From Eshraghiella sp964576255 (lineage in GTDB: Bacteria; Bacillota; Clostridia; Lachnospirales; Lachnospiraceae), in assembly GCA_964576255.1 (NCBI GenBank), contig CAZNUK010000013.1, positions 1 to 41,518 of the forward strand: 41,518 bases of DNA. The letters are read 5' to 3'. A model generated the notes under the pieces. The model was not told the origin of the DNA, ran no database searches, and worked only from the letters and a program-made list of their open reading frames with translations. Of the stretch, positions 17,407 to 26,177 are shown piece by piece. The stretch's first letter is position 1. Each line of letters opens with the position of its first letter. A program made the translations under genes and the position numbers.

Positions 17407-20400
17407 ATGAGAAGACTAAAGAAAATTGTTGCAAGTATTTTGCTTGTTTGCATGTGCTTTATCAGCGTGACCAATGATAACACAATACGTGCTAACGAGA
17501 CACAAATTAGTAATGTAGGAGAGATAGTTTTAGGTGACAACATAACTGTTAGCAAAACAATTGAAGAAACTGATATGGAGAATGTTTTTGATATTACTCT
17601 GAGGGTTGAGACTAAGAGTGAAATTCATAGATATTATGAACAACCACCTATGTCGGTTGTAGTTGTGTTGGATATTAGTAACACTATGTTTACTAATTAT
17701 AACAATGGTGTGTCCAGGTTTGACGCGGCAATGGAAGCAATGAACAAATTTATCACAGATTACGCAGCTTCCTCAGAAGGTGCAGTGGCTCCTAGAGAGT
17801 TAGCTATTGTAACCTTTAATACCAATGCTCAGGTTCAGCAAATATTAATTGATTGTGCTGACGAGGATGTTACGGCAGACTCAATATGTACAAGTGTTGA
17901 GAATAAAATTTCCACACAGGTGGGAGATTTGAGTGCTTATAACGAAAGCAATACCAGATTTACCAATATTGAAGCCGGTCTTAGACTTGCTGAAAATATT
18001 TTGGCGCAGTCAGCTACTGAGAATCAGTACATAATTCTTTTAACAGATGGTATGCCGACTACATATAGTAAGAACCATACTAATTCCAGTACGAACAAAA
18101 TTACCGGTTACGACCCTATAATGATGAATGCTACCGGAACAGTAGGTCGGGATGGCGTGTTTTATGATCGTGCGACGGGATATTACTGTCTTGCCGGAGT
18201 TAATTATAGTGACGTTGGAGCCAAGTATGCACAGAAACGTGCAGAGGCTATTAAGGAAAAAGGAATACAGATATACTCCGTAGGAATTGATATCGGAACA
18301 AAAAAGGTTTCGGACTATGTAAGAGATAATTCAGGAGGAATAGGAAGTACCGTTGATTATAATTCAGGGGCTGCACTGGTAATTGAAAGCAGTACATCAA
18401 ATGAATACACCAATGCATATAAGAACTGGTTGTACAATGAGATTGGTTCACAGTATTATGCAGATGGTGATAACACAGCTGCAATGAATGCTGCCTTTGG
18501 AGAGATTATTGAAGTAATGGATGAAACTGCCAAGGAATACGTTGTAGAGGCTTGGAAGACAGCTGATCCAATGAACAGTGCAACATCGACTTCTGAGAAT
18601 GTTGAGTTTATGAAATTTATTTCCAAAACAGGAGCTTTTGTTGATGAACTTAATGGTTCTGCCGGTGTTGGTAATGAGAATAAGGCGGACTTTGATGTGG
18701 ATACAGAAACTATAAACTGGCTTTTACCTGAATCCGGTTATACAGTATCGACAAATGGCAATGAAACAGCATATGTGTATGAACTTACATACCGTATTCG
18801 CCTTAAAAATGAAGAGGATGGATTTGTTCCTAATACACCTCTTGAAACCAATGGAGAAACTACCCTTTCTTACATGGTGAATGATAATGGCAAAATTTCA
18901 GTTAAAACAATTAATTATGATATACCTAAGGTAGTTGGATACTTAGGCGCGTTTTCATTTAATAAAATTGATGATTCAGGTCATAACATTTCTGTCAGTG
19001 GAGCAGAGTTTACTTTAAGCCATAGCGACTCCTGCGCTACTTGCCTTGAAATGGATGAATTTGGTGAAAAAGTATCTATTCCGGATATGAAGTCAGTTTC
19101 AGATGAAGACGGAGTAGTTGAATTCACTAATATTCCTTCAGGACATGAGTATAAGCTTAAGGAAACTAATGCGCCTACAGGATATGTGGCAGATGAAGAT
19201 GAGCATGCTGTTTTAGTAGAGTATGGAGTAGTTAAGATAAATAATTCTTCAGCAGATAATTTTAGATATGTAATTAATGATAGAGAGCGTTTTGAACTTA
19301 ATTATGTAATTGTGTCAGATGCTAATCCGGACACTGCATTAACTACAGCCACTCCATCAGCGGTTAGTAATATTCCATATGACACCAATTATGTTTTAGC
19401 CGGAAGGCTTACAACAGAAAGCTATGAAGATGCGGATGGTAATGTTGGTTCATGGAAATTCCTGGGATGGTATGATAACGAGGCTTGTACCGGTACACCA
19501 ATAGACGTTATTAATATTAAGCAGGATGAAACTGTATATGGAAAGTGGGATTTTACACCACAGGACCCACCTAAATATAACGTAACATATATTGTTAATC
19601 CTGACCCTGAGTATGGAATTCCGGGAGATACCAATACTCCTATAGATAATAATGAGTATAGCAATAATGACAATGTAACTGTTGCAGATGACCTTACCAC
19701 AAGCTGGACAACCTCTAATGGAACAACCTTGGGAACTGATAAGGGAGTACCGGGAGTTTGGACCTTTAGCGGATGGGATAAGGATGATTTTGCTATCACA
19801 GAAAATACTACTATTACAGGAAGTTGGACATTTGTTCCTACACCTGCAACATATACCTTGGAATATGTGATTGTATCAACTGACAATCCGCGAAGCGATA
19901 TGACTGATGCAACACCGACTAAAGTAGAAAATATTATTTACAATGAAGATAGGGGGTTGGCGGCTGCTTTAACAACAAGCGATTTGATGAATACTGACGG
20001 AGATTATGTAGTATGGGAATTTTTGGGATGGTATGATAACGAAGGCTGTACGGGAACACCTATTAGTGTAATTAACATTAAAGAGAATGAGATTGTTTAT
20101 GGCAAATGGACATATACACTTCGCAATCATATAGTTGAATATGTAGTTACAGGAGATGCTTTGTATGGGGTGCCACAAGATACAACACTCCCTGCTACTG
20201 AGGAATATAATTATTTTGATACTGTCGAAGTAGCAAGTAATCAGTTTACAACATGGACAACCTCTAATGGAAGCGCTGATGGAATACCGGGAACCTGGAT
20301 TTTTTCATCATGGGATAAGACTGCTGGAAGCAGATTTACCATAACCACTGATACTGTAATCAGAGGAAGCTGGGAATTTGTACCTGATACATATAGTTTG

Positions 20401-21657
20401 GAATATGTGATTGTAGGTTCAGATATTCCTGATTCGAATTTAACAACACCAACTCCGGCTGTGGTTACAGGAATTGAAGCGGGTACCGATGCAGTGCTTG
20501 AAGAAGGTCTGATAACTACAGATGTTAATCATAACACAGGAAATGGTAATGAAGAAGGCGCGTGGAGATTTTTGGGCTGGTATGACAATGCTTCTTGTAC
20601 CGGAGACAGAATTAATGTGATTGAGAATATGTTAGAGGATAAAACAGTATACGGAATATGGGAATTTATACCTGGTAAATATATTGTTGTCTATCACACA
20701 GAAGGTGATCCGGTGTACGGCAAACCACAGGACGTAGTTGTGCCGGAGGATCTTAACGAATATGAAATCGGTGATTTAGTGGATGTAAAGGATAATCTTG
20801 CAACCACATGGACAACTTCTGACGGAACTGTTAATGGTGTCAAGGGTGAATGGACATTTACACCTTGGGATAAAGAGGATGGTTTTGCAATTGAAGGAAA
20901 TACAGTAATCAATGGTGCGTGGACTTTTACTCCGGTTAAGTATACATTGGAGTATGTGATTGTATCAGATGAGAATCCGGTAGCAGAGGATACAGATGCC
21001 ACACCTGCTAAAGTTACAGAAATCTCAGCGGGCACAGATGTTACATTAGCAGCACCTCTTGAAACTCTTTCAAAGAGTAAAAATGGAGTGCCGGGTGCAT
21101 GGAGATTTTTGGGCTGGTACGATAATGTGGGATGCGTAGGAACACCTATTGAAATCGTGGATAATATTATTGAAGACACCATTGTTTATGGAAAATGGGA
21201 GTTTGCAGAGGGTAAGCTTTTGGTTGATTATGTGGTGACCGGCGATGCTACATATGGTGTTCCGGGAGATACTACAACTCCTAAGGATATGAACTGGTAT
21301 GATGTAGGGGATTGGGTTGAAGTTGAGGAAAATCTTACAACAAGCTGGACAACTTCTGATGGAACCATTAATGGAATTCCGGGAGAATGGAAATTTATAG
21401 CATGGGACAAAGAGGATTTTAATATTCAGGTAGATACAACTATTTATGGAAAATGGGTGTTTGTAGCTGATGAAGACCCACAGAATCCGGACGTGGAAGA
21501 GCCACAGGATCCAGATGTGGAAGAACCACAGGAACCAAACGTAGAAGACCCTAGCTTAGGAAATACTAATATTGTAAAGTGGGCTATAATACTTGTTTTA
21601 AATGCAATCATTTTATCAGTATCTTGTTATAAGGATAAAAAGAAACAGTATAATTAA
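17407..21657 (+). CDS. Surface adhesin-like protein: VWA domain, SpaA-like domain and four paired SHIRT-like repeats
   Basis: The 1416-residue protein is read from ATG 17407, 9 bases after AGGAGG (17392-17397); an in-frame TTG at 17386 lies upstream of that site and is unlikely. After a signal peptide (about 1-30), a von Willebrand A domain (about 75-390) has the metal-binding MIDAS DxSxT at D89-S91-T93 and LLTDGMPT. A SpaA/prealbumin-like Ig domain follows (about 514-620, ending FTNIPSGHEYKLKETNAPTGY). Then come four tandem pairs of about 90-residue modules. One type carries FLGWYDN...GTPI...VYGKW; the other resembles SHIRT stalk domains (YGVPGD...TSWTTSDGT...WTFSGWDK). A Pro/Glu-rich spacer and a membrane segment with a KDKKK tail end the protein. 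This looks like a pilus-tip or stalk adhesin, but without a sortase motif or an isopeptide partner gene. Confidence 0.85.
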   Translation: MRRLKKIVASILLVCMCFISVTNDNTIRANETQISNVGEIVLGDNITVSKTIEETDMENVFDITLRVETKSEIHRYYEQPPMSVVVVLDISNTMFTNYNNGVSRFDAAMEAMNKFITDYAASSEGAVAPRELAIVTFNTNAQVQQILIDCADEDVTADSICTSVENKISTQVGDLSAYNESNTRFTNIEAGLRLAENILAQSATENQYIILLTDGMPTTYSKNHTNSSTNKITGYDPIMMNATGTVGRDGVFYDRATGYYCLAGVNYSDVGAKYAQKRAEAIKEKGIQIYSVGIDIGTKKVSDYVRDNSGGIGSTVDYNSGAALVIESSTSNEYTNAYKNWLYNEIGSQYYADGDNTAAMNAAFGEIIEVMDETAKEYVVEAWKTADPMNSATSTSENVEFMKFISKTGAFVDELNGSAGVGNENKADFDVDTETINWLLPESGYTVSTNGNETAYVYELTYRIRLKNEEDGFVPNTPLETNGETTLSYMVNDNGKISVKTINYDIPKVVGYLGAFSFNKIDDSGHNISVSGAEFTLSHSDSCATCLEMDEFGEKVSIPDMKSVSDEDGVVEFTNIPSGHEYKLKETNAPTGYVADEDEHAVLVEYGVVKINNSSADNFRYVINDRERFELNYVIVSDANPDTALTTATPSAVSNIPYDTNYVLAGRLTTESYEDADGNVGSWKFLGWYDNEACTGTPIDVINIKQDETVYGKWDFTPQDPPKYNVTYIVNPDPEYGIPGDTNTPIDNNEYSNNDNVTVADDLTTSWTTSNGTTLGTDKGVPGVWTFSGWDKDDFAITENTTITGSWTFVPTPATYTLEYVIVSTDNPRSDMTDATPTKVENIIYNEDRGLAAALTTSDLMNTDGDYVVWEFLGWYDNEGCTGTPISVINIKENEIVYGKWTYTLRNHIVEYVVTGDALYGVPQDTTLPATEEYNYFDTVEVASNQFTTWTTSNGSADGIPGTWIFSSWDKTAGSRFTITTDTVIRGSWEFVPDTYSLEYVIVGSDIPDSNLTTPTPAVVTGIEAGTDAVLEEGLITTDVNHNTGNGNEEGAWRFLGWYDNASCTGDRINVIENMLEDKTVYGIWEFIPGKYIVVYHTEGDPVYGKPQDVVVPEDLNEYEIGDLVDVKDNLATTWTTSDGTVNGVKGEWTFTPWDKEDGFAIEGNTVINGAWTFTPVKYTLEYVIVSDENPVAEDTDATPAKVTEISAGTDVTLAAPLETLSKSKNGVPGAWRFLGWYDNVGCVGTPIEIVDNIIEDTIVYGKWEFAEGKLLVDYVVTGDATYGVPGDTTTPKDMNWYDVGDWVEVEENLTTSWTTSDGTINGIPGEWKFIAWDKEDFNIQVDTTIYGKWVFVADEDPQNPDVEEPQDPDVEEPQEPNVEDPSLGNTNIVKWAIILVLNAIILSVSCYKDKKKQYN
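19291..21465 (+). repeat. Four tandem two-module repeats in the VWA surface protein
   Basis: Four units of 528-558 bases start near 19291, 19849, 20389 and 20938. Each has a YVIVSD-type module followed by a YVVTGDxxYGVPxD-type module. Copies have diverged, for example in loop length, so the array is not freshly amplified. Confidence 0.85.
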
Positions 21658-21672
21658 TAAAGGAAAATTTCT

Positions 21673-23919
21673 ATGAAAAAAAGCACCGCAAAACACATAC
21701 TGATATTTTTAATGTTAACATTGGTTCTTTCGGTTGTGGCTTTTAATCATCAAGAAAAAGACTGTAAAGCAGCAGGAAAGATAATTTATACTGCCATGAC
21801 CGGAAGCTCCTCATCCAATACGGGTAATGGAACTAAGAGTAACCCATATAATTTGTTTGAGACTGCTTTGGCTAATGCAACGGACGGGGATACAATCTGC
21901 ATTCTTGAACCAATGGGATTTTTGAATGCATCGGATAATTCTCCTTGCATCATCAATAAATCCATAACAATTAAAGGTGATGGAACACTTTTTATGGTGC
22001 GCGCATCTGGAATTGTGTTAGGCGCGGATGTGACTTTTGACAATGTGGTACTTAGTTTTGGCAGCAGATATCATGATGGGATTTTTGCCAATGGGCATAC
22101 TTTAACTTTAAATAATGTAAGCTGTGAAAGCGGTGCAAGAAAAGTAGATGTTTTTGGTGGCGGATTGTACATAAATGGAACGAATGTTACACCATCAGGT
22201 AATGATGCACAGATTATTATGTCCGGTGGTGGGGAGAATTTTGGAAATATATATGCCGGCTCTTTGAACGGAGATTATACCGGTAATGTAACCATTTTTC
22301 TTACTAACTTAAAATCGGCTAGTAACATTTCTGTGAATGTTTCCGGTGCGGATGAGCCATATGTTAATCTGGATGATTTGTTCAATCTGGAAGAGCCGGC
22401 AGCACCAACAGCTAACAAGAATCATACAATATCAGGCAATGTTAACATTACTATGTCCAACTGTAATATTACCAAAATTGAACAACCTGCCTATGGAGTT
22501 TCGGCTGCTTGTAATTTGACAATTCAGACAAATGGCGCGTACATTGGTAATTTGCAAATGTTAAATATGGATTTAATAACTGTTAAGGGTGGCGGAACCC
22601 TTGCCCCAACAGCTTGTTCTTCTGGGACCTCAGTTGTTTTGGATGGGGGCAGTGGCTTGGATATGTCATATGTATCCACACCTATTCTTGCAGGACTAAC
22701 TTCGCAAAACAGTGCATCCAATAAGCTTATATTAGAACAGGAACAGTACCTTGAAATAACAGATTCTCTTAGTGGTAGCTTTGTTTTTGAAACAGCGGAT
22801 GGATATAATGGACATTCAGGAATGGCGAATTATGATTTTGTATACATTCGATTAACTATAGGTGCAACTTCAACTAATGCGGCATTTTCATTTACCTGTA
22901 TACCGGGAATGGAAATGACTTTGGATAAAGTAAGTAACTATACTGTTCAGGGAAATACATATCCCGTAGTATGGAAGACAAGTGAGGAGCCGGAGTATTA
23001 TCCTTTTGCAATAAATGGTTTGGAATTTATTAATCCTACCATAACTGTTACACAGAAAGAATTTGCCAATTCTCCGGTATTCTATGCCAATGTAACAGCA
23101 CAGGTACCGGCGGAAAATCAATATTTTGATTTGGTACCTATGAGGTACGAAATAACGTATAACAATGTAACATACCAGGTTGAGGCAGAATTTGACGGAA
23201 TTTCATACGTGGCAGATGTTTCGGCACTACATATGAGCTTGATGGCTTATTCATATATGGAATTTGAAGATGCAGGAATTAATGTGTATACCTATGTGGA
23301 TGGAAGTAATAACGCATTGGTATATCCTTCAATTGGTGTGTACAAGATTGTAGTGCTTCCACTGTCGGAGGGTGAGCAGATAACCAAAACTATCAAATTA
23401 ATTATTACAGACGAAAATGGTTATTATCCTGAGGAGGAGACCACCGAGGCTCCAAGCGGTACAACGTCTACTACAGAAGCTACAACTGAAAAAACAACGG
23501 ATAATACTACTGAGAGTTCTACAGAAAAATCAACCCAAAAGGCAACTGATGGTTCTACCCAGAAGCCAACACAGCGACCAACCAAGAAACCGTCTCAGAC
23601 AACGGAGGGGACGGACGAAGAGACCGATGAAGATATCAGTGATGAGTCAGGTGAGAAACCTAACAAAGAGACGAGCAATGAGTCAAATAGTGAAACGGGA
23701 AGTTCATCAGCAGGAGAAGACGTGGGGACAGACACAGAAACAGACACAGAGATAGATACAGAGACAACAGAAAATAAAACCACTAAAGAATCAACAAGTG
23801 GGAATTCCATGCCAAAGTATGTAATAGGCTTTATTGTGGCAGGAGTTGTTCTTGCGATGGGTGGAGTAGTTGTTTTAGTTATAGTAATGAAGCGAAAATC
23901 AGGAGGACATAATGATTAG
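21673..23919 (+). CDS. Membrane-anchored surface protein with beta-helix N-terminus and Thr/Ser/Glu-rich stalk
   Basis: This 748-residue protein begins 15 bases after the VWA protein, with AGGA 8 bases before the start. A signal peptide (about 1-34) leads to a beta-helix-like region (about 36-350: NPYNLFETALANATDGDTICIL, SITIKGDGTL). A mixed region with Ig-like character follows (about 400-585). Residues about 588-712 are a low-complexity stalk of Thr, Ser, Glu, Lys and Asp. A membrane helix (about 717-739) ends in MKRKSGGHND. No catalytic residues of pectate lyases were recognised, so binding rather than catalysis is likely. Its stop codon lies inside the following CPBP protease gene, and the shared operon suggests a functional link with that membrane protease. 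Confidence 0.75.
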   Translation: MKKSTAKHILIFLMLTLVLSVVAFNHQEKDCKAAGKIIYTAMTGSSSSNTGNGTKSNPYNLFETALANATDGDTICILEPMGFLNASDNSPCIINKSITIKGDGTLFMVRASGIVLGADVTFDNVVLSFGSRYHDGIFANGHTLTLNNVSCESGARKVDVFGGGLYINGTNVTPSGNDAQIIMSGGGENFGNIYAGSLNGDYTGNVTIFLTNLKSASNISVNVSGADEPYVNLDDLFNLEEPAAPTANKNHTISGNVNITMSNCNITKIEQPAYGVSAACNLTIQTNGAYIGNLQMLNMDLITVKGGGTLAPTACSSGTSVVLDGGSGLDMSYVSTPILAGLTSQNSASNKLILEQEQYLEITDSLSGSFVFETADGYNGHSGMANYDFVYIRLTIGATSTNAAFSFTCIPGMEMTLDKVSNYTVQGNTYPVVWKTSEEPEYYPFAINGLEFINPTITVTQKEFANSPVFYANVTAQVPAENQYFDLVPMRYEITYNNVTYQVEAEFDGISYVADVSALHMSLMAYSYMEFEDAGINVYTYVDGSNNALVYPSIGVYKIVVLPLSEGEQITKTIKLIITDENGYYPEEETTEAPSGTTSTTEATTEKTTDNTTESSTEKSTQKATDGSTQKPTQRPTKKPSQTTEGTDEETDEDISDESGEKPNKETSNESNSETGSSSAGEDVGTDTETDTEIDTETTENKTTKESTSGNSMPKYVIGFIVAGVVLAMGGVVVLVIVMKRKSGGHND
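23437..23790 (+). repeat. Low-complexity Thr/Ser/Glu coding tract with short tandem repeats
   Basis: This part of the preceding gene encodes the stalk. Near 23728-23765 the DNA is a chain of degenerate 6- and 12-base units of the form ACAGAN, encoding TDTETDTEIDTETT. Such tracts can change length by slippage. Confidence 0.7.
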
Positions 23920-24883
23920 AAGACCTGAAATGTTTAAACAGGCAGAATGTGGAAGAGGAAGCAAATTAATTATACAGATATTAATTTTTATTGCGGTATT
24001 TTATATAAGTAGTATGCTACAGTCAGTATTACCAACTATATTTATGGTGGGTGACATTGTTAAGTCTTTAGGCCAATATCAGGGTGTAATGGATGAAGTG
24101 GCTTTTGAATCAATATATGAGGCGGTAATGGCAGTACAGAATAGAAGACCATATATGCTGCTCACGCTATTTGTAACAGTGTTTGGAATTGTTACGCCAA
24201 TAATATATTGCAAATGCATCGAAAAAAGACCCCTTACTTCAATGGGATTTGTTAAAAAACATGCCATAAGAGACTATCTGATTGGTCTTTTAATTGGATT
24301 TGCTATGTTTAGTGCAGTAATTTTAATTAATGTACTCACAGGCGCTATGACAGTTGAAGGCATAAGTAAAAATCTGGGAACAAGGACCATAGTTTTTATT
24401 ATAATCTTTTTTGTGGGCTTTGTAATTCAGGGTGCAAGTGAAGAGATTATGGTGAGAGGCTATTTTATGACCAGCCTTGGAGCAAAGCACAATATGTTTT
24501 TGGCGGTTTTAATAAGCTCAGCGGTTTTTGGAATTGTGCATATTGGGAATCCGGGATTTACGTTCCTTGGATTTGTAAACATTGTTCTTGTGGGAGTTTT
24601 GTTTGGTCTATATATAATTTGTTTTGATAATATCTGGGGAGCCTGTGCATTACATACTATGTGGAATTTTGTTCAGGGAAATTTCTATGGAGTGCCGGTC
24701 AGTGGTTTATCAATGTCTGATAGCGTGCTGACAACCACTATTAATGAGGAAATGGAGCTTATAAACGGAGGCCTTTTTGGTGCAGAAGGTGGTCTTGCCA
24801 CAACGATTGTACAACTCTTATGCATTGGTGGTCTTTTGTTATATATGAAATTGACAGGTAGAATCATTAAAAAAGAAAAATAG
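23912..24883 (+). CDS. CPBP (Abi/CAAX-like) intramembrane glutamic endopeptidase
   Basis: The 323-residue polytopic membrane protein has the three CPBP motifs. EExxxR is at E177, E178 and R182 (GASEEIMVRGYF), a histidine at H210 (FGIVHIGN), and HTMWN at H248-N252. At least seven hydrophobic segments are visible. These residues form the active site of Rce1-like glutamate proteases; bacterial members process peptides, anchor proteins or give bacteriocin immunity. The start ATG overlaps the end of the surface-protein gene by 8 bases, so the two are co-translated. That makes processing or maturation of the upstream surface protein a reasonable guess. No bacteriocin gene was seen nearby. Confidence 0.85.
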   Translation: MIRRPEMFKQAECGRGSKLIIQILIFIAVFYISSMLQSVLPTIFMVGDIVKSLGQYQGVMDEVAFESIYEAVMAVQNRRPYMLLTLFVTVFGIVTPIIYCKCIEKRPLTSMGFVKKHAIRDYLIGLLIGFAMFSAVILINVLTGAMTVEGISKNLGTRTIVFIIIFFVGFVIQGASEEIMVRGYFMTSLGAKHNMFLAVLISSAVFGIVHIGNPGFTFLGFVNIVLVGVLFGLYIICFDNIWGACALHTMWNFVQGNFYGVPVSGLSMSDSVLTTTINEEMELINGGLFGAEGGLATTIVQLLCIGGLLLYMKLTGRIIKKEK

Positions 24884-24897
24884 GAAATGGAGCTTTT

Positions 24898-25267
24898 GTG
24901 CCATCATTGGTTATTTATCTGATTATGCTTGTTATTTACAAACTTGGTGAGTTGTCGGATAAAAGGATTAAGTATTTTTTGCTTGCCAGTACGATTATTG
25001 TGTTTACAATTTCAGGTATATGGAGGGTATTTCTGGGGGCTTTGTGATGCCAATATGGTTTTGCTCACCGCAGATACAACTTTTTCATATATAGTGGATG
25101 GCAAGTTCGTTCTAGATGCGGTTAATAATAATCCGTGGCTAAATTTGGCGTTGTTCTTTATTTTGCCAAGATGTCTTATATACATTGCGTTTATGTCCGT
25201 AAGTAACAGTATTTTTAGAATTGTAAGTGGAAGTTTGGAAAAGGTAGCGAATTCTCTTTCTCAATAG
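24898..25267 (+). pseudogene. Small membrane protein gene split by a +1 frameshift at a G run
   Basis: A GTG at 24898, 5 bases after GGAG, opens a hydrophobic frame (VPSLVIYLIMLVIYKLG ... FTISGIWRVFLG) that stops near 25049. The next frame carries on with a matching membrane-protein sequence (CDANMVLLTADTTFSYIVDGKF ... LALFFILPRCLIYIAF ... SLEKVANSLSQ) to 25267. The switch falls at five G residues (25035-25039). With four Gs the two halves join smoothly as a roughly 122-residue protein with several membrane segments. It could be a true frameshift, a phase-variable tract or a sequencing error. The family was not recognised. It follows the CPBP gene by 14 bases and probably shares its operon. 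Confidence 0.6.
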
Positions 25268-25305
25268 AACAAAAGATTGTAGACAAAACTACTCTTAAGA
25301 GCTTT

Positions 25306-26166
25306 ATGGATAACCTTAATAAATCAGGGAATGATAATAGAACAATAAATAAATTTGTCGAACCTAGTGCAAAGGTTCTTGTGGTTGATGATTATCAGAT
25401 GAATCTGAAAGTAGTTGGAAATCTTTTGAAAAGAACGGAGATTACAGTTGTTGAGGCACAAAGCGGTAAGGAATGTATAGAGATGCTGAAAAAGGAGCGT
25501 TTTGATTTAATATTCCTTGACTATATGATGCCGGAAATGGATGGAGTGGAAACACTTGCAGTTATCAAAGAAAAAGAATTGTGCAAAAACACTCCGGTCA
25601 TTATGCTTACAGCTAATGCCATTGTTGGCAATAAGGAAAAATATCTGGAAATGGGATTTGATGATTTTGTTTCTAAGCCTATTATTCCGGACAAGCTGGA
25701 TGATGTAATATTAAAGCATCTTCCAAAAGGGTTGATTATGTATAAAACAGATGCGAAGACTGATGTGGCAGATGCTAAAAGCATCAGTAGAGAGGTGAAA
25801 ATGTCATCGGATGAATTATTTACATTAATTAAAGAAAAACTTCCATATTTGGATTACTCCGTAGTTGATAATACTTGTGGAGGGGATATATCTTTTTATA
25901 TGGAGCTGTTTCACGATTTTACCAAACTTACAATTAAATCTGAATTAAGCCAGTTCTTAGAAGATGGGGATGCTAAGAACTACTGCATAAAAGTTCACGG
26001 ATTTAAAAATAATGCATATACCATTGGTGCTAAGGAACTGGGGGATTTGGCATTTAATCTGGAGAAAATTACCAAAGAGAATATTAATCAAGACGTTAGA
26101 GTGTTGCAGGCAAAAATGTTTGAGCAATTCGATAATATTTGTGAGGCGTACATAAGCATAGGATAG
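25306..26166 (+). CDS. Response regulator with REC and HPt domains
   Basis: The 286-residue protein has a receiver domain at about residues 22-145. Phospho-acceptor is D72 (LIFLDYMMPEMDG), the acidic pocket is in VLVVDDY, and the conserved Thr and Lys appear in MLTAN and VSKPI. A C-terminal histidine phosphotransfer domain (about 175-280) carries H231 in IKVHGFKNNAYTIGAKEL. Such proteins shuttle phosphoryl groups rather than bind DNA. The next gene, 11 bases away, ends in another receiver domain, a natural partner. The start codon has only a weak AAGAG site, within the palindrome CTCTTAAGAG (25292-25301). An upstream in-frame stop leaves no better start. Confidence 0.88.
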   Translation: MDNLNKSGNDNRTINKFVEPSAKVLVVDDYQMNLKVVGNLLKRTEITVVEAQSGKECIEMLKKERFDLIFLDYMMPEMDGVETLAVIKEKELCKNTPVIMLTANAIVGNKEKYLEMGFDDFVSKPIIPDKLDDVILKHLPKGLIMYKTDAKTDVADAKSISREVKMSSDELFTLIKEKLPYLDYSVVDNTCGGDISFYMELFHDFTKLTIKSELSQFLEDGDAKNYCIKVHGFKNNAYTIGAKELGDLAFNLEKITKENINQDVRVLQAKMFEQFDNICEAYISIG

Positions 26167-26177
26167 GAGTTGAACTT

